Shown: positions 1-9,438, numbered from the stretch's first letter. The stretch: DNA of 64,000 nt from DASSUW01 sp963844405 (GCA_963844405.1 CAWJNZ010000007.1:1116001-1180000); one strand, 5' to 3'. Numbers and translations are program-made. Notes: generated by a model not told the origin, from the sequence alone.

Positions 1-752
1 CTGCGGCCGCTCACGAGCGGCGCGATCCACCTCACCGTGGCCGGCGACGGAGGTCGTAAGCGGCGAGCCGGGCTCAGGGTCCACCGCAGCCGCACCCTCG
101 GACCGCACGACACCACGACGCACCGAGGCATCCCGATCACGACACCCGCCCGCACGATCATCGACCTCGCCTCGACCCTCAGCGGCCGCCCACTCGAGCA
201 AACCCTCGACCGGGCCGAGCACCAGCGCCTGCTCGACTTCAGCGAGCTCAGACACCGCCCCATCCCACCCTCCCTACAAGCGGTGTTGTCCCTCTACACC
301 GCCGGCACGAACCCGAGACCCGCAGCGAGCTGGAGGAGCGCTTCCTCCAGCTCTGCCACGACCACGGCATCCCACGACCACAGACGAACGTCACGATCGA
401 AACCCACGAGGTCGACTTCGTCTGGCGGGACGAACGACTGATCGTCGAGGTCGACGGCTACGCCTACCACCGCTCGCCGTCGAGCTTCGAGGCCGACCGC
501 GAGCGGGATGCCACGCTGACCGCCGCGGGCTGGCGGGTCCTCCGCTTCACGTGGGCGCAGATCGCGCGACGCCCTGGATGGGTTGCGCGTGCAGTCTTCT
601 CCACGCTGTCGGTTGACGCCGCGCACGCCGACCGGAGAGGGTCGCGGGCATGGACAAGCCACAGCGGGACGGGATCACTCGGCGGGACTTCCTCGACGGC
701 GTCGCCATCAGCGCCGCCGGCCTCGCGGCCGCGGCCGCGGCGCCGCACCTGA
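1..752 (+). CDS. AbiEi-like / DUF559 protein, 5'-truncated by the window and frameshifted
   Basis: The reading frame is open from base 1. Its first part (to about base 305, ending near SELRHRPIPPSLQAV) resembles the C-terminal half of AbiEi-type antitoxin-like proteins. The frame then moves by one base near 309. The second frame carries a clear DUF559 domain, a Vsr/restriction-like nuclease fold, with VDFVWRDERLIVEVDGYAYH and GWRVLRFTW. One missing base after ACG at 307-309 would restore SELEERFLQLCHDHG in one protein. The second frame reaches a stop only at 752, about 100 bp inside the next gene, so the true C-terminus (probably near base 600) is uncertain. The function of DUF559 proteins is unknown; a nuclease-like fold is family knowledge. 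The break may be real decay or a sequence error. Confidence 0.6.
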
Positions 753-2728
753 CCGGCGCCGAGGCGGCGCTCGCGGCCAAGGGCCGCAAGCCGCCCGCTC
801 CGCTGCCGCCCGGCTACCACCCGCCCACGGACACGGGCCTGACGGGGACGCCGGACCGCGTCGTCAAGCAGATCATGAAGATCGACGGCAAGCCCAACCC
901 GCAGGACGTGCACTCGACGCGCGGCGGCCCGGGCATCCACGCCTTCCCGCACGACGACGGCGAGGTCACCTACGACTGCGTGATCGTGGGCGCCGGCGCG
1001 TCCGGCCTCGCGGCCGCGAAGTTCTATCGCGACCGCTTCGGCGAGGACTCGAAGATCCTCCTGCTCGACCCGCTGCCCGACTTCGGCGGCCACTCGCACC
1101 GCAACGAGTTCCACATCCCCGGCAGCGGCGGCGACGTGATGCTGCTCCGCAACGGCGGCACCGTGAACCTCGACAGCGTCGGCACCTGGAACGAGACGAC
1201 CGGCGGGCTGCTCGACATCCCCGGCGAGTACGGCCAGCCGGCGCTCGACATGCTCGAGTTCTGCGAGGTCGACTGGGAGAACTTCCCGTCGACCAGCGGG
1301 CCCGGCATCCCGAGCTCCTTCGGCATGCGCCAGATGCTGCTCTTCCCCGCCAAGGACTGGGGGCAGGACTACGTCGTCCAGAACCGCACCGAGCCGAACA
1401 CCGCCGCGGGCTGGGCGGCGTTCCTCGCTCGCACGCCGTGGTCGCAGTCCCAGGCCGACGTCGACGCGATCGTCCGCATCCAGACCGACGCCACGACCGA
1501 CCCGATCGTCGCCCGCCACGGGCCGAAGACCGACCAGGAGAAGAAGGCGATCCTCTCCCGGCTCACCTACCGCCAGTGGCTGATGGACTACATGGGCGCG
1601 AGCGAGCGGGCGCTTCTGCAGTACCAGCGGCTCGGCCACGGCCTGCTCGGTGCCGGCGCCCAGGCCGTCTCGGCCGGGGACATGTGGGCGCTCGGCAACG
1701 CCGGCTTCCGCGGGCTCGGACTCAACGACGACTTCTTCGTCGGCATCGGCCGCACGCCGCAGTTCGGGCTGAGCCCGAACGCCGAGCCGTCGCCGACGTG
1801 GCCGGACGGCAACGCCTCGCTGCTGCGCCTGCTCGTCGGCAAGCTGATCCCGGGGAGCATCGGCGACGTCGACGGCGCCCCGCCCACCATGGAGACGATC
1901 GTCAAGGCGCAGGCCGACTACACGAAGCTCGACCGGCCCGGCAACGCCGTCCGCATCCGCCTCAACAGCCTCGTCTTCCGCGTCAAGCCCGGCAAGCGGA
2001 GCGAGACCGCGAAGGTCGACTACGTGCTCGACAACAAGCCACGCCGCGTCGAGGCGCGCCACGTCGTGATGGCGTGCTGGAACCGCGTGACCGCCCATGT
2101 CGTCGAGGGGCTGCCGAAGAAGCAGGTCGAGGGCCTCTGCTATGCGCGCAAGGTGCCGCTCATCTACGGCCGCGCCGGTCTCAACAACTGGAAGGCGTTC
2201 GCCGACGCGAGGATCAACAACGTCAGCCCGCGCGGCAACAGCCTGTTCTGGGACAGCACCGCGCTCCAGGCCGGCGCGCGCTTCGGCTCGGCCTACGGGC
2301 CGACGCCCAACGACCCGTCGCAGCCCGCGATCGCGACGTTCCAGGTCGTCGCCACCGACCACCGCGCCACGCCCCAGCTCGCCGCCTACGAGGGCGGCCG
2401 CCAGCGGCTGCTCGAGATGAGCTTCCGCGACCTCGAGAACGCGTTCGTCGACGTGCTCGACCGCACGCTCAACAAGAACGGCGGCGACTTCGACCCCGAG
2501 CGCGACATCCACTCGCTGATGGTCAACCGCTGGAACTACGGCTACGCGCACGAGCTGACCTCGGTGTGGGACCCGTCGCTCTACGGGCCCGTCGCCCAGC
2601 AGCCGCAGGTGATCGGCCGCCAGCCGTACCGCAACGTCGCGGTCGCCAACAGCGACTCGGCGGCGTTCGCCTACACGCACAGCGCGATCGACGAGGGCTA
2701 CCGGGCGGTGCACGACCTCCCGGATTGA
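650..2728 (+). CDS. Tat-exported FAD-dependent oxidoreductase, spermidine dehydrogenase-like
   Basis: A 692-residue flavoprotein. The N-terminus has a twin-arginine signal (ITRRDFLDG, residues 9-17) followed by an Ala-rich hydrophobic stretch, so folded export is likely. The YHPP..TGLTG region and the FAD Rossmann motif GAGASG (residues 114-119) ending in FGGHSHRNEF match the layout of SpdH-type spermidine dehydrogenases, which oxidise polyamines outside the cytoplasm. The C-terminal part (SDSAAFAYTHSAIDEGYRAV) is the usual second FAD-contacting region. The length suits the family. ATG 650 is chosen because it directly precedes the Tat motif. It stands alone; the next gene follows about 90 bp later. 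Polyamine specificity is inference from family resemblance; another amine or alcohol substrate is possible. Confidence 0.75.
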   Translation: MDKPQRDGITRRDFLDGVAISAAGLAAAAAAPHLTGAEAALAAKGRKPPAPLPPGYHPPTDTGLTGTPDRVVKQIMKIDGKPNPQDVHSTRGGPGIHAFPHDDGEVTYDCVIVGAGASGLAAAKFYRDRFGEDSKILLLDPLPDFGGHSHRNEFHIPGSGGDVMLLRNGGTVNLDSVGTWNETTGGLLDIPGEYGQPALDMLEFCEVDWENFPSTSGPGIPSSFGMRQMLLFPAKDWGQDYVVQNRTEPNTAAGWAAFLARTPWSQSQADVDAIVRIQTDATTDPIVARHGPKTDQEKKAILSRLTYRQWLMDYMGASERALLQYQRLGHGLLGAGAQAVSAGDMWALGNAGFRGLGLNDDFFVGIGRTPQFGLSPNAEPSPTWPDGNASLLRLLVGKLIPGSIGDVDGAPPTMETIVKAQADYTKLDRPGNAVRIRLNSLVFRVKPGKRSETAKVDYVLDNKPRRVEARHVVMACWNRVTAHVVEGLPKKQVEGLCYARKVPLIYGRAGLNNWKAFADARINNVSPRGNSLFWDSTALQAGARFGSAYGPTPNDPSQPAIATFQVVATDHRATPQLAAYEGGRQRLLEMSFRDLENAFVDVLDRTLNKNGGDFDPERDIHSLMVNRWNYGYAHELTSVWDPSLYGPVAQQPQVIGRQPYRNVAVANSDSAAFAYTHSAIDEGYRAVHDLPD

Positions 2729-2819
2729 GTCGGGGGCCGCCCAGTGGTGCGGTTGACCCCACCTCAGCGTGGGAGTCACCGCGCTGGCCGAGCGGCGGCC
2801 GCGGATCGACACTTCGGGC

Positions 2820-4079
2820 ATGGCCGCGTCCGCCGCACTGTCCTCCCCTGCGCAGACGCCGGCTGCGCGCCTGCGACAGCTCGGGGCCGACGCGCTGTAC
2901 CTGCTGCTGGGCCTGTGCACCTCGATCGTCGCCTTCACGGTCTGGGTGACCGGCGTGGCGCTGTCGCTCTCGCTCGGGCTGCTGATCGTCGGCTTCCCGA
3001 TCGTGCTCGCGACGTTCTGGTGCATCCGCCTGCTCGCCGACTTCGAGCGCCACCGCGCGGCGCTCGTGTTCGGCACGCCGCTCGCCGCCGTCTACCGGCC
3101 CGCGCCGGCCGACGGCCGCTTCGGCGCCCGGATCCGCGCCGCGGCGCACGACCCGCAGCGCTGGAAGGACCTCGCCTACATCGGCCTGCACGGGGTCCTC
3201 GGGTTCTTGTGGGGCATGGTCTGGCTCGTGCTCGCCGGCTTCACGCTCGGCAGCCTCACGCTCCCCGCCTGGTGGTGGGCGATGCCCGACACTGCCACAT
3301 ATCTGTGGTTCACGATCGACGGCTGGGAGGAGGCGGTCGGGGCCGCGGCCATCGGCGTCGCGCTGCTGCCCGTCGTCCTGCTCGTGCAGCGCCCGCTGGC
3401 CGTCTCCCAGGCCTACATCGCGCGCTGGCTGCTCGGCCCCTCGCTCGCCGCCCGCGTCGAGCGGCTGACCGAGACCCGCGCGGGGGCGGTCGACGCCGCG
3501 CAGTCCGAGCTGCAGCGGATCGAGCGCGACCTGCACGACGGCGCGCAGGCGCGGCTCGTCGCGCTCGCCATGGACCTCGGCATGGCCGAGGAGCGCTTCG
3601 AGCGCGACCCCGAGGGCGCTCGCGAGCTGGTCGGCGAGGCGCGCGAGGAGGCCAAGCGCGCGCTCGCCGAGCTGCGCAACCTTGCGCGCGGGATGCGCCC
3701 GACGCTGCTCGCCGAGCGCGGCCTCGGCCCCGCGATCGCCGCCCTCGCCGCCCGCAGCCCGGTGCCGGCCACCGCCACCGTCGACGTGCCGCGCAAGCCG
3801 CCGCAGCCGATCGAGACCGCCGCCTGGTTCGTCGTCTCCGAGGCGCTCGCCAACGCCGCCAAGCACAGCGGCGCCGAGCGCGCCGCCGTGTGGGTGACGC
3901 TGCGGAACGCCCACCTGCACGTCGAGGTCGTCGATGACGGCCACGGCGGCGCCGACCCCGCCGGCAGCGGCCTCAAGGGCCTCGCCCAGCGCGTCGAGGC
4001 GCTCGACGGGTCGCTCGAGGTCCACAGCCCGTCCGGCGGGCCGACGGTCGTGCGAGCATTGCTCCCGTGCGGGTGGTGA
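2820..4079 (+). CDS. sensor histidine kinase, NarL-system type
   Basis: About 419 residues. An N-terminal membrane sensor region with four or so hydrophobic segments (for example LYLLLGLCTSIVAFTVWVTG) is followed by a HisKA_3 dimerisation domain with the phospho-acceptor motif ERDLHDGAQARLVAL. A short HATPase_c domain follows, with SEALANAAKHSGA (N box) and DDGHGGADPAGSGLKGL (G box). This is the LiaS/NarX-like class that pairs with LuxR-type response regulators. The next gene is exactly such a regulator and its GTG start lies 13 bases inside this gene, so they are co-translated. ATG 2820 precedes the first hydrophobic helix; an upstream GTG at 2769 is in frame and possible. The stimulus is not evident. 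Confidence 0.85.
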   Translation: MAASAALSSPAQTPAARLRQLGADALYLLLGLCTSIVAFTVWVTGVALSLSLGLLIVGFPIVLATFWCIRLLADFERHRAALVFGTPLAAVYRPAPADGRFGARIRAAAHDPQRWKDLAYIGLHGVLGFLWGMVWLVLAGFTLGSLTLPAWWWAMPDTATYLWFTIDGWEEAVGAAAIGVALLPVVLLVQRPLAVSQAYIARWLLGPSLAARVERLTETRAGAVDAAQSELQRIERDLHDGAQARLVALAMDLGMAEERFERDPEGARELVGEAREEAKRALAELRNLARGMRPTLLAERGLGPAIAALAARSPVPATATVDVPRKPPQPIETAAWFVVSEALANAAKHSGAERAAVWVTLRNAHLHVEVVDDGHGGADPAGSGLKGLAQRVEALDGSLEVHSPSGGPTVVRALLPCGW

Positions 4080-4708
4080 TCGCGGAAGACCTCGCGCTGC
4101 TGCGCGACGGACTGGCCCGGCTGCTGCGGGACAGCGGCTTCGAGGTCGTGGCCGCGGTCGCCGACGGGCCGGCGCTGCTCGACGCCGTCGAGGAGAGCAT
4201 GCCGGACGTCGCGATCGTCGACGTGCGGCTCCCGCCCGCCTTCCGCGACGAGGGCGTGCGCGCCGCGCTCGAGCTGCGCCGCCGCCGGGCCGGCTTCCCG
4301 GTCCTGATCCTCTCCCAGTACGTCGAGCAGACCTACGCCGCCGAGCTGCTGGCCGACGGGACGGGCGGCGTCGGCTACCTGCTCAAGGACCGCGTGTCCG
4401 ACGTGCGCGAGTTCGTCGAGGCGGTCCGGCGCGTTGCCGGCGGCGGCATGGCGCTCGACCCCGAGGCGGTCTCCCAGCTCGTGGCCGGCCACGAGGACGG
4501 CCCGCTGGCCCAGCTCAGCACCCGCGAGCGCGCCGTGCTCGCGCTGATGGCCGAGGGCCGCACCAACCACGGCATCGCCGACGAGCTGGAGATCACGCCG
4601 AGCGGCGTGGAGAAGCACGTGGCGAGCATCTTCGCCAAGCTCGGCCTCCCGCCGGCCGAGAGCGCCCACCGGCGCGTGCTCGCCGTGGTCGCCTATCTCA
4701 ACGGCTGA
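4067..4708 (+). CDS. LuxR/NarL-family response regulator
   Basis: 213 residues. The receiver domain has the acidic pair near E7/D8, the phospho-acceptor D52 in VAIVDVRLPP, and the Lys of YLLKDRV. The C-terminal LuxR helix-turn-helix runs from about residue 148 (LSTRERAVLALMAEGRTNHGIADELEI..VEKHVASIFAKLGL). It starts with GTG inside the 3' end of the histidine kinase gene, giving a 13-base overlap and a clear two-component operon. The DNA target and signal are unknown; nearby pyk is in the same direction but has its own spacer. Confidence 0.88.
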   Translation: MRVVIAEDLALLRDGLARLLRDSGFEVVAAVADGPALLDAVEESMPDVAIVDVRLPPAFRDEGVRAALELRRRRAGFPVLILSQYVEQTYAAELLADGTGGVGYLLKDRVSDVREFVEAVRRVAGGGMALDPEAVSQLVAGHEDGPLAQLSTRERAVLALMAEGRTNHGIADELEITPSGVEKHVASIFAKLGLPPAESAHRRVLAVVAYLNG

Positions 4709-4748
4709 GGGCCGACGGGGCGCCGCAACCGCTACCGTGCGCCGTCGC

Positions 4749-6158
4749 ATGCGCCGCACGAAGATCGTCGCCACGATCGGGCCCGCCTCGCGCGACCCCG
4801 AGGTGCTCGTCCGCATGATCGACGCGGGCATGGACGTCGCCCGCCTGAACTTCTCGCACGGCTCGGCCGAGGAGCACGCCGAGACCGCGCGTCGCGTGCG
4901 CGACGCCGCGGGCCGGGCCGGCCGCCAGGTGGCGATCCTCCAGGACCTGCCGGGACCGAAGCTGCGCATCGGCCCGCTCGTCGACGGCATCGCCGAGCTC
5001 AAGCCCGGCGACCACCTGACCTTCGTGTGCGGCCCGAACGGCTTCGAGGGCAGCGCGGAGCGGATGTCGATCACCTGGGCGGGCCTCGCCGACAGCGTTC
5101 ACGACGGCGAGATCCTCTACCTCGCGGACGGCGCCGTGCGGCTGCGCGTGACCGGGACGCGACCCGGCGACGGCGAGATCGACGCCGAGGTGGAGGTCGG
5201 CGGCGCGGTCGCCTCGCGCCAGGGCCTCAACATCCCGGGCGAGGCGGCGGCGCTGCCGTCGGTGCCCGAAGAGGACCTCACGCACGTGCAGACCGGCGAG
5301 CAGATCGGCGTCGACCTCGTGGCGCTGAGCTTCGTCCGCCGCGCCGACGACATCGCGTTCCTGCGCCAGCACACGCGACTGCCGCTGATCGCCAAGATCG
5401 AGAAGCCGCAGGCCGTCCAGCGGGCGGAGGAGATCGTGCGCGCGGCCGACTGCGTGATGGTCGCGCGCGGCGACCTGGGCATCGAGCTGCGGATCGAGGA
5501 GGTGCCGATCGTCCAGAAGCAGGTGCTCGCGCTCGCCGGCGCGCTCGCCCGCCCCTCGATCACGGCGACCCAGATGCTCGACTCGATGGTCCGCTCCCCG
5601 CGGCCGACGCGCGCCGAGGTGACCGACGTCGCGAACGCGATCCTCGACGGCACCGACGCGGTGATGCTCTCGCAGGAGAGCGCGGTCGGCGACTACCCCG
5701 TCGAGTCGGTGGCGATGCTGACCTCGATCGCCGAGCGCACCGAGAACACGCTCCCCTACCGCGAGTGGAACGAGAAGCGCGTGCGGCGCGACCGCCGCGA
5801 CCCCGCCTACACGGTCGCCTACACCGCCTGCCGCGCCGCCCACGAGCTCGGCCTCGCCGCGCTCGTGTGCCCGACGCTGAGCGGCCGCTCCGCGCGGCTC
5901 ATCTCCGCGCACCGCCCCGCGGTGCCGATCTACGCGCTCTCGCCCGGCCGCGAGACCGTGCGCCGCTGCAACCTCATGTGGGGCGTGCAGGCCGCCTCGA
6001 TGCGCCGACTCGAGACCACCGAGGAGCTCATCAAGGCCGCCGTCGAGCGCACGGTCGAGCTCGGGTGGGTCAAGCGCGGCGAGCGCGTCGGCGTCACCGC
6101 CGGCCTGCCCTCGGGCAAGCCGGGCACGACGTCGTTGCTGCAGATTCAGGAGGCGTAG
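4749..6158 (+). CDS. pyk: pyruvate kinase
   Basis: 469 residues, the normal length for a bacterial pyruvate kinase without a C-terminal extension. It converts phosphoenolpyruvate and ADP to pyruvate and ATP in glycolysis. The start RRTKIVATIGPASRD, the NFSHG loop, DLPGPKLRIG, the catalytic-Lys region LIAKIEKPQA, the Mg-binding VMVARGDLGIE and the signature SITATQMLDSM are all present. ATG 4749 gives the canonical N-terminus; an in-frame GTG four codons upstream (4737) is less likely. Its 3' end overlaps the convergent ABC1-kinase gene by 13 bases. Confidence 0.95.
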   Translation: MRRTKIVATIGPASRDPEVLVRMIDAGMDVARLNFSHGSAEEHAETARRVRDAAGRAGRQVAILQDLPGPKLRIGPLVDGIAELKPGDHLTFVCGPNGFEGSAERMSITWAGLADSVHDGEILYLADGAVRLRVTGTRPGDGEIDAEVEVGGAVASRQGLNIPGEAAALPSVPEEDLTHVQTGEQIGVDLVALSFVRRADDIAFLRQHTRLPLIAKIEKPQAVQRAEEIVRAADCVMVARGDLGIELRIEEVPIVQKQVLALAGALARPSITATQMLDSMVRSPRPTRAEVTDVANAILDGTDAVMLSQESAVGDYPVESVAMLTSIAERTENTLPYREWNEKRVRRDRRDPAYTVAYTACRAAHELGLAALVCPTLSGRSARLISAHRPAVPIYALSPGRETVRRCNLMWGVQAASMRRLETTEELIKAAVERTVELGWVKRGERVGVTAGLPSGKPGTTSLLQIQEA

Positions 6159-7519
6159 AACTCCGCCTCGAGCCGGCCAAGCTCGGTCACGGGCTCGTCG
6201 CCGTACATCCACTCGCGGGCGATCCGGTGCCAGTTGGCCTTCGCCTCGAGCTGGGAGAGGACGGCCAGCGTGAGCAGCTCGACGCGGCGGCCGAAGAGGT
6301 GGTCGGCGGGCAGCGTCTCGTGCCGCATCTGCCCGAAGTGCGAGGACCGCGGGTCCGACATCTCGATCATCACCTCGGTGGCGATCTCGGGCTGCAGGTG
6401 GACCTCCTCGTCGAGCACGTACCACCACGTGGCGTCGAGGAACTGGGCGAGCAGCTTGTCGGGCCGGAAGCGGTCGGGCTCGCGCAGGAAGCCGGTCTTG
6501 CTGAAGATCTCGTGCAGCCGCTCGCCGTCGAGCTCGTGGCCGGCGCGCTGGCACTCGAGCTCGATCTCGATCAGCTCGGCCGGCATGACCTTGAACAGCC
6601 CGAAGTCGAGGAACGCCACGCTGCCGTCGGGCTGCAGCAGGAAGTTGCCGGGATGCGGGTCGCCGGAGAACTGCCGGTGCCGGTACATGCAGCCGAAGAA
6701 GAAGCGGAAGACGATCTCGCCGACGCGGTCGCGCGTGTCCTGGTCGAGCTCCTTGATGGCGTCGAAGCCGAGGCCGGTGACGTACTCGCTCACCAGCACC
6801 TTCTCGCGGCTGAGCGAGGTGACGACCTCGGGCACGCGGATGAACGGGTGGCCGCGGAAGATCCGCGCCAGCGTGCGCTGGTTCTGCGCCTCGAGCTCGT
6901 AGTCGAGCTCGTCGCCGATGCGCGTGCGGATCTCCTCGGCCGTGCTCTTGACGTCGAGCCCGGGGGCGATCCGCTTCATCAGCCGCAGGATCATCCCCAG
7001 GTTCTGCATGTCGGCCCGCACGGCCTGCGCGACGCCCGGGTACTGGACCTTGACCGCGACGTCGCGGTCGTCGTGCAGCCGCGCGCGGTAGACCTGGCCG
7101 ATCGAGGCGGCGGCGATCGGCTCGGTCTCGAACGCGGCGAAGACCTCCTCGATCGGGTCGCCGAGCTCGGACTCGATGACCTTCTTCATGTCGTGGAACC
7201 GCACCTTGGGCGCGGCGTCGCGCAGCTCGCCGAGCTTGCGCTGGAACTCCTCGCGGTGCTCCTCCGGGACGAGCCCGACGTCGAGGAAGCTCATCACCTG
7301 CCCGAGCTTCATCGCCGCGCCCTTCATGGTCCCGAGAGCGGCGACGATCTGCTCGGCCGCCTCCAGGTTGCGGCGCTCGAGCGCCGCCTGCTTGCCCTCG
7401 TCGGTGCGCCCGAGGTTGGCCGCGCGCGTGCCCAGGTGGCGCGCCGCCTGGCCGGCCGCGAGGCCGGAGACGCGCGCGGTCCTCGCGACCCGCGAAGTAG
7501 GGATCCGGTCCTTGGCCAT
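6146..7519 (-). CDS. ABC1/UbiB-family atypical kinase (AarF)
   Basis: 457 residues. The UbiB/ADCK signatures are visible: the KxGQ motif (GAAMKLGQVMSFLD), the Ala-rich nucleotide loop (AAASIGQVYRARL), VAVKVQYPGV with the ATP-binding Lys, the catalytic DPHPGNFLL and the metal-binding FLDFGLF. The family consists of atypical ATPases/kinases tied to quinone or isoprenoid-lipid biology. No ubi or men gene is adjacent here, so the role cannot be narrowed. The gene converges on pyk. It is about 160 bp downstream of the next minus-strand gene, with a small hairpin between them. Confidence 0.88.
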   Translation of the reverse strand: MAKDRIPTSRVARTARVSGLAAGQAARHLGTRAANLGRTDEGKQAALERRNLEAAEQIVAALGTMKGAAMKLGQVMSFLDVGLVPEEHREEFQRKLGELRDAAPKVRFHDMKKVIESELGDPIEEVFAAFETEPIAAASIGQVYRARLHDDRDVAVKVQYPGVAQAVRADMQNLGMILRLMKRIAPGLDVKSTAEEIRTRIGDELDYELEAQNQRTLARIFRGHPFIRVPEVVTSLSREKVLVSEYVTGLGFDAIKELDQDTRDRVGEIVFRFFFGCMYRHRQFSGDPHPGNFLLQPDGSVAFLDFGLFKVMPAELIEIELECQRAGHELDGERLHEIFSKTGFLREPDRFRPDKLLAQFLDATWWYVLDEEVHLQPEIATEVMIEMSDPRSSHFGQMRHETLPADHLFGRRVELLTLAVLSQLEAKANWHRIAREWMYGDEPVTELGRLEAEFYAS

Positions 7520-7592
7520 CAGTGGTTCCTCCCGTGAGTCGCGGCGTCCTTGGGCGGCTGCTGGCGCCGTCTGGCAAGGACGCAGACCCGCA

Positions 7593-7611
7593 GGAATCCC
7601 TCTGGGATTTC
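7593..7611 (-). terminator. small hairpin between two minus-strand genes
   Basis: GGAATCCC / GGGATTTC arms with a TCT loop form an 8-bp stem with one G-T pair. It sits in the 163-bp gap between the Pro/Thr-tailed membrane protein gene and the ABC1 kinase gene. There is no T tract, so it could equally be a 5'-UTR structure of the kinase gene. Confidence 0.25.
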
Positions 7612-7682
7612 AAGGGTCGAGGACGCCGCCAGGCGGTGATCAGCGGTCGATCCAAGGGCGTCGGGTCTTGCGGGAGGGGCCA

Positions 7683-8300
7683 CTAGGGGCTTACGGTAGG
7701 CGTCGGCGTCGCCTCGAGCGGCGCGGGCGTCTCCGTGGGGACCGGCGTCTCGGTCGGGGTGGGGGTCGGCTCGGGCGTGTCGGTGGCCTCCGGCGTCTCG
7801 GTCGCCCCGGGCGTGGCGGTCGGCGTCGGCGTCTGCTCGCGCTGGAAGAACGTCGTGTCGCCCCCTTCCCGCGTCGCGGGCCCGCCGAACACCAGCTCGG
7901 ACATCGTGAGCGCGACGACCGCGATCGCGAAGGCCGCCGCGCCGGTGGCCAGCGCCAGCTTCCAGTGGTGCCGGATCGGAGGCCGGCCGCGGAGGTCGAA
8001 CGGGTCGTCGCCGCGGACGGTCACCTCGCGCTCGTCGGGCGGCAGCGGATCGAAGCCGGGATCGCGGACGGCCGCTCCGGTCCCGCTCCGGCGCACGGTC
8101 TTCGTCGCGGCGCTGATGCGGTCGGCCGGCTTGCTCAGCGCCTCGGACACGAGCGCGACGATCACCGGCGTCATCGCCGTGGCGATCAGCGTGCCCCGGT
8201 CCCAGACCAGCGGCACGACGACCGCCGCCGCCACCGCCGCGAGCGACGAGATCGCCAGCGTCTGGATCGAGATCCCGCTGCGCTTCTCCTCAGAGGCCAC
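7683..8300 (-). CDS. membrane protein with Pro/Thr/Glu-repeat C-terminal tail
   Basis: 205 residues, not recognised as a named family. Two hydrophobic segments are visible: one near residues 12-50 (LAISSLAAVAAAVVVPLVW..TLIATAMTPVIVALV) and one near 112-133 (HHWKLALATGAAAFAIAVVALTM). After the second helix the last about 50 residues are a low-complexity tail of TPTPT/TETPE-type repeats, typical of a cell-wall-spanning or O-glycosylated extension. The predicted layout is a cytoplasmic middle domain with the tail outside. The gene ends 163 bp before the ABC1 kinase gene. No function is assigned. Confidence 0.65.
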   Translation of the reverse strand: MASEEKRSGISIQTLAISSLAAVAAAVVVPLVWDRGTLIATAMTPVIVALVSEALSKPADRISAATKTVRRSGTGAAVRDPGFDPLPPDEREVTVRGDDPFDLRGRPPIRHHWKLALATGAAAFAIAVVALTMSELVFGGPATREGGDTTFFQREQTPTPTATPGATETPEATDTPEPTPTPTETPVPTETPAPLEATPTPTVSP

Positions 8301-8310
8301 CCGTCTTGTT

Positions 8311-9042
8311 CTAGCGGGTCACCTTCGACCCCGGCACGATGTCGTCGCGCCCGTCGGGCCAGCGGACCCAGGCCTTGTGGCCGCCGTCGTAGTCGTCGCC
8401 GAGCAGGATCAGCGTGGCGGGCTCGCCGAGCGCCGTGCACGGCTCCGAGCCCTCGGGGTCGAGCCCGCGCCAGATCCGCACGAAGCGGTTGTCCTCGAGC
8501 TCCTCGCCGACGGTCGTCGGGTCGGTGTGCCCCGGGCGCACGGTGGTGTCGGGCGGCAGCTGGAGCAGCACCTCCATGATCGAGTGCTTGAGGTCGTCGT
8601 AGCTCGTGCTGCCGGGCGCGCGCACGCCGCCGACCGAGCCCTTGAACAGCGTGTCGCCGGTGAAGACGTTGCCGTCGGCGACGAGCGCGAGCATCCCGGC
8701 GGTGTGGCCGGGCGTGTGCAGAGTGCTCACGGTCAGGCCGCCGATCTCCACCTCGTCGCCGTCGTTCAGGTCGCCGGTCTTGCCGGGCACGCGCTCCTCG
8801 GGATGGGAGAGGACGGTCGCCTCAGGCCAGCGCTCCAGCGCACGCCCAAGCTCGGCGACGTGGTCGTGGTGGTGGTGGGTGAGCAGGATGTGGGTGACAT
8901 TCAGGCCGTGCTCGTCCGCCTTGGCGAACAGCGGGTCGAGCGGGCCGCCGGCGTCGACGAGGAAGGCGTCGCCGCCGGGCTCGGCCGCGACCAGGTAGGT
9001 GTTGGAGAGCCAGCCATCGGCCATGGAGCGTTCGACGATCAT
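8311..9042 (-). CDS. MBL-fold metallo-hydrolase, glyoxalase II-like
   Basis: 243 residues. The HxHxDH metal motif is seen as LLTHHHHDHVAELG. Further ligands lie in TLHTPGHTAGML and VFTGDTLF, and a late His in VRPGHTDPTTVGEE. These are the marks of hydroxyacylglutathione hydrolase-like MBL hydrolases. The start ATG at 9042 gives MIVERSMADGWLSNTYLVA, a normal domain start; longer readings upstream are antisense shadow. The divergent neighbour 24 bp away is glyoxalase I, so a joint role in methylglyoxal detoxification is plausible. Specificity for a thiol cofactor is inference. Confidence 0.8.
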   Translation of the reverse strand: MIVERSMADGWLSNTYLVAAEPGGDAFLVDAGGPLDPLFAKADEHGLNVTHILLTHHHHDHVAELGRALERWPEATVLSHPEERVPGKTGDLNDGDEVEIGGLTVSTLHTPGHTAGMLALVADGNVFTGDTLFKGSVGGVRAPGSTSYDDLKHSIMEVLLQLPPDTTVRPGHTDPTTVGEELEDNRFVRIWRGLDPEGSEPCTALGEPATLILLGDDYDGGHKAWVRWPDGRDDIVPGSKVTR

Positions 9043-9066
9043 GGGCCGGAGGGTACGCTCCGGACC

Positions 9067-9438
9067 GTGGAACTCATCCATACCTGCTACCGCATCGGCG
9101 ACATCGACCGCAGCGTCGCCTTCTACGAGGCGCTGGGCTTCGAGGAGCGCCGCCGGATGCCGATCCGCGACGAGGCGATCAACGTCTTCATGGGGCTGCC
9201 GGGCGACGGCGACCGCCTGGAGCTGACCTACAACCACGGCGTCGACTCGTACGAGCTCGGCACCGGCTACAACCACATCGCGCTGACCGTCGACGACATC
9301 GACGGCACGCTGGAGAACCTCGCAGGCAAGGGCATCGAGCCCGAGAAGCCGCCCTACCAGGTCCGCGAGGGCGGCTCGCGCATCTGCTTCGTGCGCGACC
9401 CGGACGGCTACCGCATCGAGCTGATCGAGCGCCCGTAG
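9067..9438 (+). CDS. gloA: glyoxalase I (lactoylglutathione lyase-like, VOC family)
   Basis: 123 residues starting with GTG. A single VOC module pair with all four metal ligands at the positions expected for GloA: H5 (VELIHTCYRI), E52 (DRLELTYN), H70 (GYNHIAL) and E118 (YRIELIERP). It isomerises the hemithioacetal of methylglyoxal with a low-molecular-weight thiol. In an actinobacterium that thiol might be mycothiol rather than glutathione, which is inference. The gene is divergent from the MBL hydrolase gene (start-to-start gap about 24 bp), so the two probably share a regulatory region and together form a glyoxalase I/II-like pair. Confidence 0.85.
   Translation: MELIHTCYRIGDIDRSVAFYEALGFEERRRMPIRDEAINVFMGLPGDGDRLELTYNHGVDSYELGTGYNHIALTVDDIDGTLENLAGKGIEPEKPPYQVREGGSRICFVRDPDGYRIELIERP

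Noticed and set aside
4698..7655. A 985-residue minus-strand open frame
   Set aside because: It runs antisense to pyk and in the wrong frame through the ABC1 kinase gene. It is rich in Arg/Ala/Gly with no domain; a composition artefact.
7683..7860. Pro/Thr-coding tandem repeat as a DNA satellite or CRISPR
   Set aside because: The repeats are short, irregular and in frame within a protein tail; there are no spacers or direct repeats of CRISPR type.
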